Source of the DNA: Atribacter laminatus
GTDB taxonomy: Bacteria > Atribacterota > Atribacteria > Atribacterales > Atribacteraceae
DNA length: 64,000 bases
NCBI RefSeq assembly: GCF_015775515.1
Contig: NZ_CP065383.1
Span: forward strand, 1,178,001 to 1,242,000
Direction: 5' to 3'
The notes beneath the pieces are model-generated. The model searched no databases and was not told where the DNA came from. It saw nothing but the letters and a program-made list of their open reading frames with translations. A program made the position numbers and the translations under genes. Positions 36,910-45,194 of this stretch are shown piece after piece. Position 1 is the stretch's first letter. Every line of letters begins with the position of its first letter.

Positions 36910-37436
36910 AAAAATTATCTTGGAAAAGCTTTCGAGGACTATATATTATTGGAATTATCAGCGTATTGGTTTATTTTTGGCTTCCTCAAGAGGGATTACG
37001 GATTTATCGGGTGGTATTTGACAATATCCTGTTTATGCTTGGTATTATTCCGCCGGTGTTCATTTTAGTGGGTTTATTTGATGTTTGGATCCCTCGCGAA
37101 AAAGTGACTCGCCATCTGGGTGATCGTTCCGGGTTGAAAGGAACGGGCATATCGATAGCCTTAGGAGCATTGGCGGCCGGACCACTCTATGCAGCTTTCC
37201 CAATTGCAGAAGTTATGCTTCGAAAGGGAACCAGCCTAAGGAACATATTCATATTTATAGGTGCCTGGTCGACGATGAAAATTCCTATGCTCCTCTTTGA
37301 AATTCAAAGTTTAGGACCTCGCTTTGCTATAAGCCGTTATGCCATGTCATTTTTAGGAGTATTTTTGATTGCTTTCTTTCTTGATAAACTTTTGGTTGAT
37401 GACGAGAAAAAAAATATTATTGAAAAATTTCAATAG
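36888..37436 (+). CDS. Half-size permease, second of a pair (ArsP/DUF318-like)
   Basis: This is the partner of the preceding gene. The matching motif is ALGALAAGPLYAAFPIAEVML then RKGTS, and the remainder has four membrane segments. The frame is open further upstream, but the ATG at 36888 (or TTG at 36906) fits best with an end-to-end operon. The first gene gives LIPGFVAFP and this one AGPLYAAFP, so the two halves are related to each other and probably assemble as a heterodimer. It lies 24 bp before lgt. Confidence 0.75.
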   Translation: MDGGEDLKKLSWKSFRGLYIIGIISVLVYFWLPQEGLRIYRVVFDNILFMLGIIPPVFILVGLFDVWIPREKVTRHLGDRSGLKGTGISIALGALAAGPLYAAFPIAEVMLRKGTSLRNIFIFIGAWSTMKIPMLLFEIQSLGPRFAISRYAMSFLGVFLIAFFLDKLLVDDEKKNIIEKFQ

Positions 37437-37460
37437 AATTTAGGGGAAAATCACAAAACA

Positions 37461-38222
37461 ATGAAAATAGACCCAGTTGTTTTTACCATTGGCCCATTGG
37501 AAGTTCGTTGGTATGGCATAGCGATGGCTGGCGCTTTACTATTTGGGATTTGGTATTTGGTTACCAGGGGAAAATCCAAAGGATTAAACCAGGATCATCT
37601 GGTGGTGATGAGCTTATTAGTGATGATATTTGGAATATTAGGAGCTCGTCTCATGTATATAGCGGCCAATCATCCTAACTGGTTTTGGGAAGAACCCGTT
37701 CGAATACTAAAAACCTATGAAGGTGGACTGGCTTGGCATGGTGGTTTGATTGGCGGTGTCTTGTCCGCCTATTTATATTTAAGGTATCGGGCAAAAATAA
37801 GCTTTAACCAAGTTGCCGATTTATGTGTCCCAGCGATTGCTTTAGGATACTTTTTGATTCGGTTGGCGAACATACCTAACGTAGAAAATATTGGAAGGAT
37901 GACCAGTTTTTATTTTGGCCGCTGGCCTGCTCAGTTAATCGCTGCCGGCATTAATCTGGCCTTGCTCCTTCGTCACTTTGTAATCAGTAAAAAGAATTTG
38001 CCCGATGGGCATCTATTCTGGTCTTTTTTGTTTTATCATCAGGTATTACGTGCCGGAGTAGAAGAAACCATTCGGGAAATGCCCTTGGTTTATCAACTCT
38101 ATGTTAATAATTCCCTCGGTATTGGCTTTTTAACCTTAGTCCAGGTTACGACGCTTCCCGTTCTCCTTTTTATCGGTTGGATTTTGTGGTATTACATCAG
38201 GAAAGAGAACCCAAATAAATAA
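37461..38222 (+). CDS. lgt: Prolipoprotein diacylglyceryl transferase, divergent
   Basis: This 253-residue polytopic membrane enzyme attaches diacylglycerol to the lipobox cysteine of prolipoproteins such as the two in this window. Visible family features are VRWYGIAMAGA near the N-terminus, LGARLMYI, GGLAWHGGLIGG, and the late LTLVQVTTLPVL in place of the usual LTxGQxLSxP. The signature region reads RLANIPNVENIGR where most enzymes have R(I/L)GNFxNxExxGR. The Gly to Ala change and the changed spacing residues are unusual, but Arg, both Asn and Glu are kept. It is probably functional. It follows the permease pair and is co-directional with the dehydrogenase gene 20 bp downstream. Confidence 0.88.
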   Translation: MKIDPVVFTIGPLEVRWYGIAMAGALLFGIWYLVTRGKSKGLNQDHLVVMSLLVMIFGILGARLMYIAANHPNWFWEEPVRILKTYEGGLAWHGGLIGGVLSAYLYLRYRAKISFNQVADLCVPAIALGYFLIRLANIPNVENIGRMTSFYFGRWPAQLIAAGINLALLLRHFVISKKNLPDGHLFWSFLFYHQVLRAGVEETIREMPLVYQLYVNNSLGIGFLTLVQVTTLPVLLFIGWILWYYIRKENPNK

Positions 38223-38242
38223 GCCATGGAGGCAAAATTGTC

Positions 38243-39271
38243 ATGAAAAGTAAAATGAAAGCTTTCATCTGTCGGGGACCAAAACAATTTTCTTTAGAAG
38301 ACGTAGAGTTAGGCGAGCCAGAAATTGGGGAAGTCAAGCTAAGAGTTTTATATGCAGGGATTTGTGGTTCGGATTTATCCATTGTTCATGGTCGAAATCC
38401 TTTTGCCAGTTATCCACTCATTCCTGGTCATGAGTTTGTTGGAGAGGTTGTTGAATCAAAAGATGATTCTTTTCAAGCTGGTCAAATCGCTGCTGTCATG
38501 CCGGTGGTAGGATGTGGAGAGTGCGAATCCTGTCGATTGGGGAATGTCAATCGTTGTCGAAAAGTTAAATTATATGGTGTTCATATGAATGGAGGATTTG
38601 CCGAATACGTCTTGGTCAAAGCCAAAAATTTAATTCCTTTTGAAAAGCCGATCCAACCAAATCAAGCGGTATTTTCTGAGCCATTAGCAGTTGGGGTTCA
38701 TGCCAATCGAATCAATGGAACAAGCCAAAAAGATTCTATTGCTATTATCGGTGGAGGAATAATCGGATCGGTCATTTTAAAAGTGGCCAAGGTTTTGGGA
38801 GCCAAATCAATAACTGTTATTGATGTGATTGCTGAAAGATTAGAACGGTCGCTACTCTTGGGTGCTCAAGATGTAATCAACAGCTCTCAAAATGATTTAA
38901 GAGAACTGAGTAAAAATCAGCACTACGCTGGGAGTTTTGATAGTGTTTTTGATATTGTAGGAAATGATGAGACTCTCGATATTGCTTTGGATTTATTAAA
39001 ACCAGCCGGAAAATTGGTATTGGTGGCGGTTCCTTCAGGAGAGAAGCGAAATATTGATGTATTAAAGATTTTTTCTCAAGAAAAAGTACTCACTGCATCA
39101 CGTACCTATTCCCGAGAAGATTTTATACGAGCGCTGGAACTGATCACAACCCATCAAGTGTATCCCTCCGACTTTATTACTCGTGAATATCCTTTTAGTT
39201 CAATTGATTTTGCTTTAGACCGGGCTGAAAACTCAAAAAATGAAGAGTTAAAAGTCATAGTGAAAATGTGA
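38243..39271 (+). CDS. Zinc-dependent medium-chain alcohol/polyol dehydrogenase
   Basis: This 342-residue NAD(P)-dependent oxidoreductase has catalytic zinc ligands in the GICGSDLSIVHG and PGHEFVGEV region, a structural zinc site CGECESCRLGNVNRC, and a Rossmann motif IIGGGIIGSVIL. It belongs to the sorbitol/threonine/galactonate-type dehydrogenases. With the next gene (tagaturonate epimerase type) it may oxidise a hexonate or hexuronate-derived polyol. A GGAGG site lies 10 bases before the ATG. The 29-bp gap to the next gene suggests one transcript. Confidence 0.85.
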   Translation: MKSKMKAFICRGPKQFSLEDVELGEPEIGEVKLRVLYAGICGSDLSIVHGRNPFASYPLIPGHEFVGEVVESKDDSFQAGQIAAVMPVVGCGECESCRLGNVNRCRKVKLYGVHMNGGFAEYVLVKAKNLIPFEKPIQPNQAVFSEPLAVGVHANRINGTSQKDSIAIIGGGIIGSVILKVAKVLGAKSITVIDVIAERLERSLLLGAQDVINSSQNDLRELSKNQHYAGSFDSVFDIVGNDETLDIALDLLKPAGKLVLVAVPSGEKRNIDVLKIFSQEKVLTASRTYSREDFIRALELITTHQVYPSDFITREYPFSSIDFALDRAENSKNEELKVIVKM

Positions 39272-39300
39272 TAAATGTTTAAAATGAGGAGGTTTAAACC

Positions 39301-40809
39301 TTGATCCAAATTGCTTCTGATCTGGTAAAAAAGATTGCTGAAGAGAGAAATGAAATTTTACAAATTATTCCTTTGGTTTGGGAATATCAACCTTATAATG
39401 CAAAATTGATACCGGTGATGGGTCCTGAAGAGAAGTACTTAGGTGTGTGGAGCGAGGAAAAGACTCCAATATTCAAGGATCCTTGGTTCGAAAGTCAAAA
39501 ATTCTATAATAATTTCTCCTTTACCATTTATCCTTATAGCTTCGAGAATTATCAACTTTTGTCGCAAGAAATCCTTTCTCTTAAACCGGAAACATGCGGG
39601 GTTAAGCCTTCTTTTGGTACCGGAGACCGTTTGGGATTAGTATCCGCAGCTCATTTAAATGTTTTAAAAAAATACGAAGTCTTTCCAATTATTGCTCAGC
39701 AGTCTCCAAGGGAATTGAAAAAAACCGGCCGAACCTTTCAATCGGTGTTACTCGATGCTGCCTGGGGAGCTTTTGCCAGTGGATATCAGGGGAGGTTTGG
39801 TGCCGATGCCGACCATATCAAAGAAGAATTTTATTTACAACAGGCAATTCATAGTGGATATAGTTTTTATACCCTGGATGTGAGCGACTATATTGAAAAA
39901 GAGTTCTTATCCCAATCGGAAAGGGATTTAAATCAAGCCTATCAAAAGATGAATCCCGATCAATTGGTTTTACTAAAAAGATATCTGGATCGAAGTTATT
40001 CTTTGGGTGACGGTTTTCGACTCAGTTTCAATGAAGAAAATATACTCCGAATCGTTCTTTCCTTATATCCAGTTCTTGGTTTTATTGATCAAATGAATAG
40101 CATTCTTGATGAGCGATTAGCCAATTATGACCTCGAAATATCTTTAGATGAAGGCGAATTTCTTACTTCGAACCAAACACATTTTTTCTTGTCAGAAGAG
40201 CTTCATCGAAGAGGCATTGATTTTCAAAGTTTGGCTTTAAAGTTCCCTGGATCTTTTGAAAAAGGCATTGATTATCGAGGAGATCTAAGTCAATTTCAGG
40301 AAAATCTCCGGGGACAGGTTTTGATTGCTGAAAATATTGGTGGTTACCGTTTGAGCCTTCATTCAGGAAGCGACAAGATGACGATTTATCCCACCTTTTT
40401 TCAAGAAACTCATGGGCTCTTTCATATTAAAACTTCCGGAACATCTTGGCTTAAGGCTTTGGAAGTGGTTTCTGTTTTTAATCCGGAATTATTTCGAAAA
40501 ATTTACACTTTGAGTTGGGAGAGTTATTCTGAAAATAGCCGAGACTATCAGGTTTCTTTCAAAATTGATGAGATTCCTGCTGAGATAGAATATCTACCGG
40601 ATAAAAAGCTCCAGAATTTTTTGAAGAATGATTCGGTCCGACAGCTCCTTCATATTTCCTATGGTTCAATTCTAAAAGAATATCGAAAAGAACTTTATCA
40701 ATTCCTTTTTGATTATCGAGAAGACCATTATCAAAGAGTAGAGAAGAATATAGAAAATCATCTTAAGGTGTTGACGGGTAAAAGCAAAAACTCAAAATCG
40801 TTTTCTTAA
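39301..40809 (+). CDS. uxaE: Tagaturonate epimerase family protein (UxaE-like)
   Basis: This 502-residue protein resembles UxaE of Thermotoga, which interconverts tagaturonate and fructuronate in hexuronate breakdown. The recognisable core is KPSFGTGDRLGL, then IIAQQSPREL, a VLLDAAWGAF segment and GYQGRFGADADHIKEE, a likely metal/substrate-binding region. A C-terminal HIKTSGTSWLKALEVV region follows. It starts with TTG after AGGAGG. The adjacent dehydrogenase supports a sugar-acid role. The classical hexuronate isomerase and kinase genes are not in the window, so the pathway is incomplete here. Confidence 0.75.
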   Translation: MIQIASDLVKKIAEERNEILQIIPLVWEYQPYNAKLIPVMGPEEKYLGVWSEEKTPIFKDPWFESQKFYNNFSFTIYPYSFENYQLLSQEILSLKPETCGVKPSFGTGDRLGLVSAAHLNVLKKYEVFPIIAQQSPRELKKTGRTFQSVLLDAAWGAFASGYQGRFGADADHIKEEFYLQQAIHSGYSFYTLDVSDYIEKEFLSQSERDLNQAYQKMNPDQLVLLKRYLDRSYSLGDGFRLSFNEENILRIVLSLYPVLGFIDQMNSILDERLANYDLEISLDEGEFLTSNQTHFFLSEELHRRGIDFQSLALKFPGSFEKGIDYRGDLSQFQENLRGQVLIAENIGGYRLSLHSGSDKMTIYPTFFQETHGLFHIKTSGTSWLKALEVVSVFNPELFRKIYTLSWESYSENSRDYQVSFKIDEIPAEIEYLPDKKLQNFLKNDSVRQLLHISYGSILKEYRKELYQFLFDYREDHYQRVEKNIENHLKVLTGKSKNSKSFS

Positions 40810-40847
40810 ACTTCCAAACATTGATAAATATTATGGCTTTTGAAAGC

Positions 40848-41861
40848 CTATTTCATAATGCTACCTGATGCCATTTGGTGAAGTTCAGTAAATTGATGGA
40901 CTCGGCCAAGAGCGATTATAACATCATGGGCTTCGATTTCGGTTTCAATACTTGGATTAAAAGAAAAAATTGGACTGCCATGGGGTTTTATAGCGACGAC
41001 AATAAGACCTATTTTCTTAGGCAAGTCAAGTTCTTTTAGCTTTTTATTCACCATAGGAGAATTTGATTGTACTTCTACTTCATCGAGAGTTAAATTTAGT
41101 GTCTCACTTTTTAGAATAACATCTAAAAGGGAGGTTACTTGGGGGCGGAGAGCAGCAGAAGCCATCCGTAAGGCGCCAATTTTTTGAGGGCAGAGAACAT
41201 AGTTGGCACCAGCACGTTTCATGATTTCGATGGCATCTGAAGCAATAGCTCGAGCAACGATACGGAGATGGGGGTTGATGTAACGAGCAGTTAGAATGAT
41301 ATAGACATTTTCTTCGTCGCTCTCAGCAACAGCCAACAAGGCTTTTGCTTTCTCGATTCCTGCTTCTCGAAGAATTTCTTCTCGAGTGGCATTCCCTTTA
41401 ATAAAAAGAATATTTGGAAAAATCCGTAAAATTTCGTCTAAGACACTTTGGTCTTCTTCAATGAGTACAATTTTTTCATGAATTTTGTCGAATTCGGCTA
41501 AAACTTCTTCACCGATAACGCCGCAGCCACAAATAATATAATGATTTTCAACTTTTTTTAACTCCAATTTTATTTCTCTCCTTTTAAGATATTGACCAAG
41601 TTGCCCTTCAGCAAGGAGGGTAACAATATAACTAATGGTTAAAGTCACAATAAATACACCGGTAATAATAAGTGCGATAGTGAAGATTCGGCCATTAGAA
41701 GACAAGGGATACACTTCTTGAAAGCCAACAGTAGTAATGGTAATAATGGTCATATAGAGGCTATCAAGAAATCTCCATCCTTCAATAATGTGGTATCCGA
41801 TAACACCGCCGAAAATCATTCCGATGGTTAAAAGTAGTATTGCAATTAGTCGTAGCTCCAT
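40848..41861 (-). CDS. Two-membrane-segment potassium channel with TrkA-N (RCK) domain
   Basis: This 337-residue ion channel subunit has two membrane segments (about 5-25 and 58-85) with the pore filter TTVGFQE at about 43-49. It continues into a cytoplasmic RCK domain (about 105-230, nucleotide-binding IICGCGVIGEEV) and a TrkA-C domain (about 245-330). The filter ends in Gln-Glu where most channels have Gly-Asp or Gly-Glu; the Thr-Val-Gly-Phe core is intact. It is likely a ligand-gated K+ channel of the MthK/Kch kind. It is divergent from the HAD-Nudix gene. Confidence 0.88.
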   Translation of the reverse strand: MELRLIAILLLTIGMIFGGVIGYHIIEGWRFLDSLYMTIITITTVGFQEVYPLSSNGRIFTIALIITGVFIVTLTISYIVTLLAEGQLGQYLKRREIKLELKKVENHYIICGCGVIGEEVLAEFDKIHEKIVLIEEDQSVLDEILRIFPNILFIKGNATREEILREAGIEKAKALLAVAESDEENVYIILTARYINPHLRIVARAIASDAIEIMKRAGANYVLCPQKIGALRMASAALRPQVTSLLDVILKSETLNLTLDEVEVQSNSPMVNKKLKELDLPKKIGLIVVAIKPHGSPIFSFNPSIETEIEAHDVIIALGRVHQFTELHQMASGSIMK

Positions 41862-41979
41862 GAAATAATTAAATCAAAATTGTGAAGAAAAAAAAAGAAT
41901 AACCTGTTTTAATTTAAATCATGGTTCAGCCAGGATTTAAATCCTATTTAATAAATGAGGTATTTTAAGGGAGTTTGGT

Positions 41980-43215
41980 ATGTTTATTGATGAGTTTGAA
42001 CTATTTTTGTTTGATGCGGATGGAGTAATTTATGTTGGAGACCAACCTTGCTTGGGTTCAGCTGAAGTCATAAGTTGGTTACAAAAACGAGGGAAAGGTG
42101 TAAGAATTCTAACCAACGATTCACGTTTTTCTCGGGAAGAAATCCAAGAAAAATTATCAAGAATGACTATTTTTTTAGATAAGGAAGATATCATTACCGC
42201 TTCTTGGTGCGCAGCCTACTATTTACAGAAAATGAAAGCATCTAAAGTGTTGGTTGTGGGAACCGATGCCTTAAGAAGAGAAATCACTGAAATGGGAGTT
42301 ACCCTTGTTGATGATTCTCCTGAAGCAATTGTCATAGGATTTAATGAAGACTTAAAATTAAAAGAGATCCAACAAGCCATTCACTATGTTGAACGGGGAG
42401 TTGCTTTTATTGCAACCAATGGTGATATCTCATATCCAACTCCAAAAGGAAGACAACCAGCAACTGGTTCAATAGTAAGATTAATCGAAAACGTTACTGG
42501 ACAGAAAGCTTTTATTGTTGGGAAACCGTCATCGTTCATTTTTCAGATTGCCCAAAATGGTTATTCCTCTGAAACAAGAACGATTATGATTGGTGATAGC
42601 CCGGAAATTGATATTTTAGGAGCACACCAGGTGAATATACCAGCAGTTTTAGTTTCAGCTCAATCGATTCAGTATCCCAGCTTACGAGATTACCGTGTTC
42701 CTGACGGACAAGTCAATAATCTTTTTCAGCTTCTTGAGGAATCATTCCAGCTGGATTCCTGGAAGAAGCCGGATTTCCCTTGGCCAGAAAAGATCGAAGT
42801 AGCCGTTGCAGCATTAATTTTTAATAAGAATAAACAGGTATTATTGATTGAAAGAAAGGATAATTCTTACTGGGCGCTGCCGACCGGCAGAATGGAACGA
42901 GGCGAAACCCTTGAAGAAGCGGTTGTTCGTGAAATAATGGAAGAGCTAAATCTTAAAATTAGAGTAAAGAATTTGGTGGGTCTCTATTCTCACCCTTCGG
43001 ACCAGGTATTAAGTTATAGTTCCGGAGAAACCATTCAGTTTGTTGCCGCTTGTTTTTTTTGTGAGATAGAGGAGGGGGATTTGAGAAACAATCAATTCGA
43101 AATTTTAAAATCCGGTTTCTATTCGGTTTCACAGTTACCTCATCCAATGGTAGAATCTCACCGGCGATGGATCGAAGATGGGTTAAGAAATGATGGATTG
43201 ACTGTATTTCGTTAG
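41980..43215 (+). CDS. HAD-IIA phosphatase fused to a Nudix hydrolase
   Basis: This 411-residue two-domain cytoplasmic protein is unusual. Residues 1-255 form a NagD-type HAD phosphatase (FDADGVIYVG with the two catalytic Asp, ILTNDSRF, GKPSS, MIGDSPEIDI). Residues 265-405 form a Nudix domain with the box GRMERGETLEEAVVREIMEEL. HAD-IIA enzymes dephosphorylate sugar or nucleotide phosphates and Nudix enzymes cleave nucleoside diphosphate derivatives. A fused protein could carry out successive steps on a damaged or activated metabolite. The reading frame is continuous, both motifs are intact, and the linker is short. An AAGGGAG site precedes the ATG. Confidence 0.88.
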   Translation: MFIDEFELFLFDADGVIYVGDQPCLGSAEVISWLQKRGKGVRILTNDSRFSREEIQEKLSRMTIFLDKEDIITASWCAAYYLQKMKASKVLVVGTDALRREITEMGVTLVDDSPEAIVIGFNEDLKLKEIQQAIHYVERGVAFIATNGDISYPTPKGRQPATGSIVRLIENVTGQKAFIVGKPSSFIFQIAQNGYSSETRTIMIGDSPEIDILGAHQVNIPAVLVSAQSIQYPSLRDYRVPDGQVNNLFQLLEESFQLDSWKKPDFPWPEKIEVAVAALIFNKNKQVLLIERKDNSYWALPTGRMERGETLEEAVVREIMEELNLKIRVKNLVGLYSHPSDQVLSYSSGETIQFVAACFFCEIEEGDLRNNQFEILKSGFYSVSQLPHPMVESHRRWIEDGLRNDGLTVFR

Positions 43216-43263
43216 AAGAATCTTAAAAACTGAAGAAGTGGCATAGCTAAAGGGGGAATGGCG

Positions 43264-44157
43264 ATGAAATTGAAGATTTTTTTACTCGTGCTCTTATTGT
43301 TATGTTCTATAAATCTCGCTTTTAAAGGAAATCAATATATAGAGGCACAGGAAAAACCAATTCAAATAGTAGCTTCAATTTCTCCTTTAGCTGACTTGGT
43401 GACTCAGGTGGGGGGTGAGAGGGTCAATGTTCACCTCCTGGTGCCGAATGGCATGAGCCCACACACCTTTGATCCAAAACCATCAGATATAAAAAAACTT
43501 GAGCAAGCTGATTTATTTTTTATTATTGGTTTGGGTCTTGAAATGTTTGCCTATGATATGGCTCAAGCGATAGGAAATAGCCTTCAACTCATCGAAGCAG
43601 GGAAAGTGGTTGAAACCACAGACGACCACGAGGAAAATGGCCATGAACATCAATTTGGGAATCCCCATGTTTGGGTATCATTGCGGAACCTTTCGATTTT
43701 AGCAGAATCGATAGCCGAAGCACTAATAAAGATAGATCCCGAAAACAAAGCAATTTATTCAGAAAATGCTCAATCATATATAGACCAATGCCTGCAATTG
43801 GATCGGTGGTTTAGTGAAAAAATAAAAAATTCAAAAACCCGTCATTTCATTGCAGCCCACTCTGCTTGGGATTATTTATCGAGGGATTATAGCCTCGTCC
43901 AAATTGGTGTTATTGAGGAAAAACCCGGAGAAGAACCATCTCCTAAGAAAATCAAATACCTCATTGATAACTTAAAAATTACAGAGAATCCAGTAATTTT
44001 TGCCGAACCCCAATTAAGTCAAAAAGCAGCACAGGTTTTAGTACAAGAAACCGGAGTCAAGGTTATTATCCTTGATCCCCTTGGTTTCTATCCTGATGTC
44101 CCTTTTCTGGAAACCATGAAGGATAATTTAGAAAAAATTGTGGAAGCGATGAGATAG
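43264..44157 (+). CDS. Zinc/manganese ABC transporter substrate-binding protein (ZnuA/TroA-like)
   Basis: This exported metal-binding protein has a signal peptide (about 1-26), then SPLADLVTQVGG, a metal ligand region with LVPNGMSPHTFDPKPSDIK, a short His/Glu-rich acidic loop (DDHEENGHEHQFGNPHVW), HFIAAHSAWDYL and IFAEPQLS. These carry the His residues of the cluster A-I fold and the mobile His-rich loop typical of zinc proteins. No ATPase or permease follows, so it is an orphan here and its partners must be elsewhere. The ATG at 43258 abuts the AGGGGG site; the ATG at 43264 has proper spacing and is used, giving 297 residues. Confidence 0.85.
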   Translation: MKLKIFLLVLLLLCSINLAFKGNQYIEAQEKPIQIVASISPLADLVTQVGGERVNVHLLVPNGMSPHTFDPKPSDIKKLEQADLFFIIGLGLEMFAYDMAQAIGNSLQLIEAGKVVETTDDHEENGHEHQFGNPHVWVSLRNLSILAESIAEALIKIDPENKAIYSENAQSYIDQCLQLDRWFSEKIKNSKTRHFIAAHSAWDYLSRDYSLVQIGVIEEKPGEEPSPKKIKYLIDNLKITENPVIFAEPQLSQKAAQVLVQETGVKVIILDPLGFYPDVPFLETMKDNLEKIVEAMR

Positions 44158-44700
44158 GTTTCAGATTGTATAAATATTCAGTTCGTTACCTTCTTTTCTC
44201 ATCTGGTGTAACATCATAATTGACTCACTCCTTAGCATGTATTTCCCTTCGATCTTTTCATCCTATCAGAGGGATTATAGATTTAAGGGGTGGGTCATTT
44301 TTATTCCGGTTTTCCTGGGTAAATTATATACCTGCTGTGACATAAGGAGATCATTTTGCAAGTTTAAATATCATACCCCTCGCCGTCCGAGTGGAGACGG
44401 GGAAGAACTCGCTTTCTGAGAGTTCTTCAAGCGATGGAGATCATTTCTTTTCAACTATCCCTACATGTGTCCGGATCCACTCCAAGTAGCTCTATAGAGA
44501 TCGCTGGGTTTTGATTAACTCCAATCGATTCGGAGGCGAATTGTCAAGGTACGCATTCCTGGTTTAAAGTGAATCAAATCAGGAACATATTATTTTATTA
44601 CGTTTTATTGATACCAAGGTTATATCTATTGAACCGAGGTTGAATTTACACATAAAAAAGGAATTGATCGGTTAACAGGATTACGTTAAATGGATATTTT
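44158..44700. other. Non-coding stretch with stable hairpins, possible mobile-element relic
   Basis: I see no gene. A 9-bp perfect hairpin (GAAGAACTC at 44402-44410 against GAGTTCTTC at 44420-44428) stands next to a CCGTC/GACGG hairpin (44383-44387 against 44396-44400). Such paired GC stems followed by GGGGAAG resemble the ends of IS200/IS605-type elements, but no transposase is present. At about 44467-44479 the bases ATGTGTCCGGATC match 13 bases at the right end of the IS481 element, which may be chance. The region separates the znuA-like gene from the AT-rich catabolic cluster. Confidence 0.4.
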
Positions 44701-44730
44701 AAAATTAAATTAAATTTTTTGGTTATTGTA

Positions 44731-44778
44731 AATATTCCATATTTGTGTTATATAAATTTATAATATGGAATATTCCAT
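44731..44778. promoter_or_regulatory. Candidate operator of the IclR regulator upstream of the FAD/ABC cluster
   Basis: ATGGAATATTCCAT (44765-44778) is a perfect palindrome of the TGGAA..TTCCA type recognised by several IclR-family proteins. A 13-bp inverted copy of its left part (AATATTCCATATT at 44731-44743 against 44762-44774) lies about three helical turns upstream. A TATAAT at 44759-44764 may be a -10 box inside the site. An IclR gene occurs at 51439 in the same cluster. Binding is inferred, not shown. Confidence 0.5.
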
Positions 44779-45194
44779 TTTTATAATCATTAAATTCAAT
44801 ATTTGAAAAATAATTTATTCATTATTTTATTAAAATTTTCTAAAAGTAAATAATAAAAAAATAGGCAATATAGGAGAGGTAAGGGGGATGGGTATTAGTA
44901 CTCGAACTTACAAAGTCCCAATATTATCAAAAAATATTCTACATTACTAAAAGTGAAAATGCGTTTACATTAACAACGGAAAGATATAAAAGAAAAAAAA
45001 CACACTTCGAAAATTTTTAACAATCTAAACCTTCTAAATTTTGTAAGGATAAAATTAGATACGGAATACTTTTCTTAAAAGATGATAAATATTTCGCAAA
45101 AAAATCTTTATGTAAATATATAAATTTAATTATATGATAATGGTTGAAATATCTTTTTATAAAAGAACTTAGGCAAAGGAGGTCTTAGAAATTT

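Noticed and set aside
44237-44419. Small 60-codon frame after the znuA-like gene
   Set aside because: No ribosome site, odd composition, and it crosses the hairpin region; no family resemblance.
44467-44479. IS481 end remnant (ATGTGTCCGGATC)
   Set aside because: Thirteen matching bases without the neighbouring GTTACCT motif or a second end; chance is not excluded, so it is not annotated as an element.
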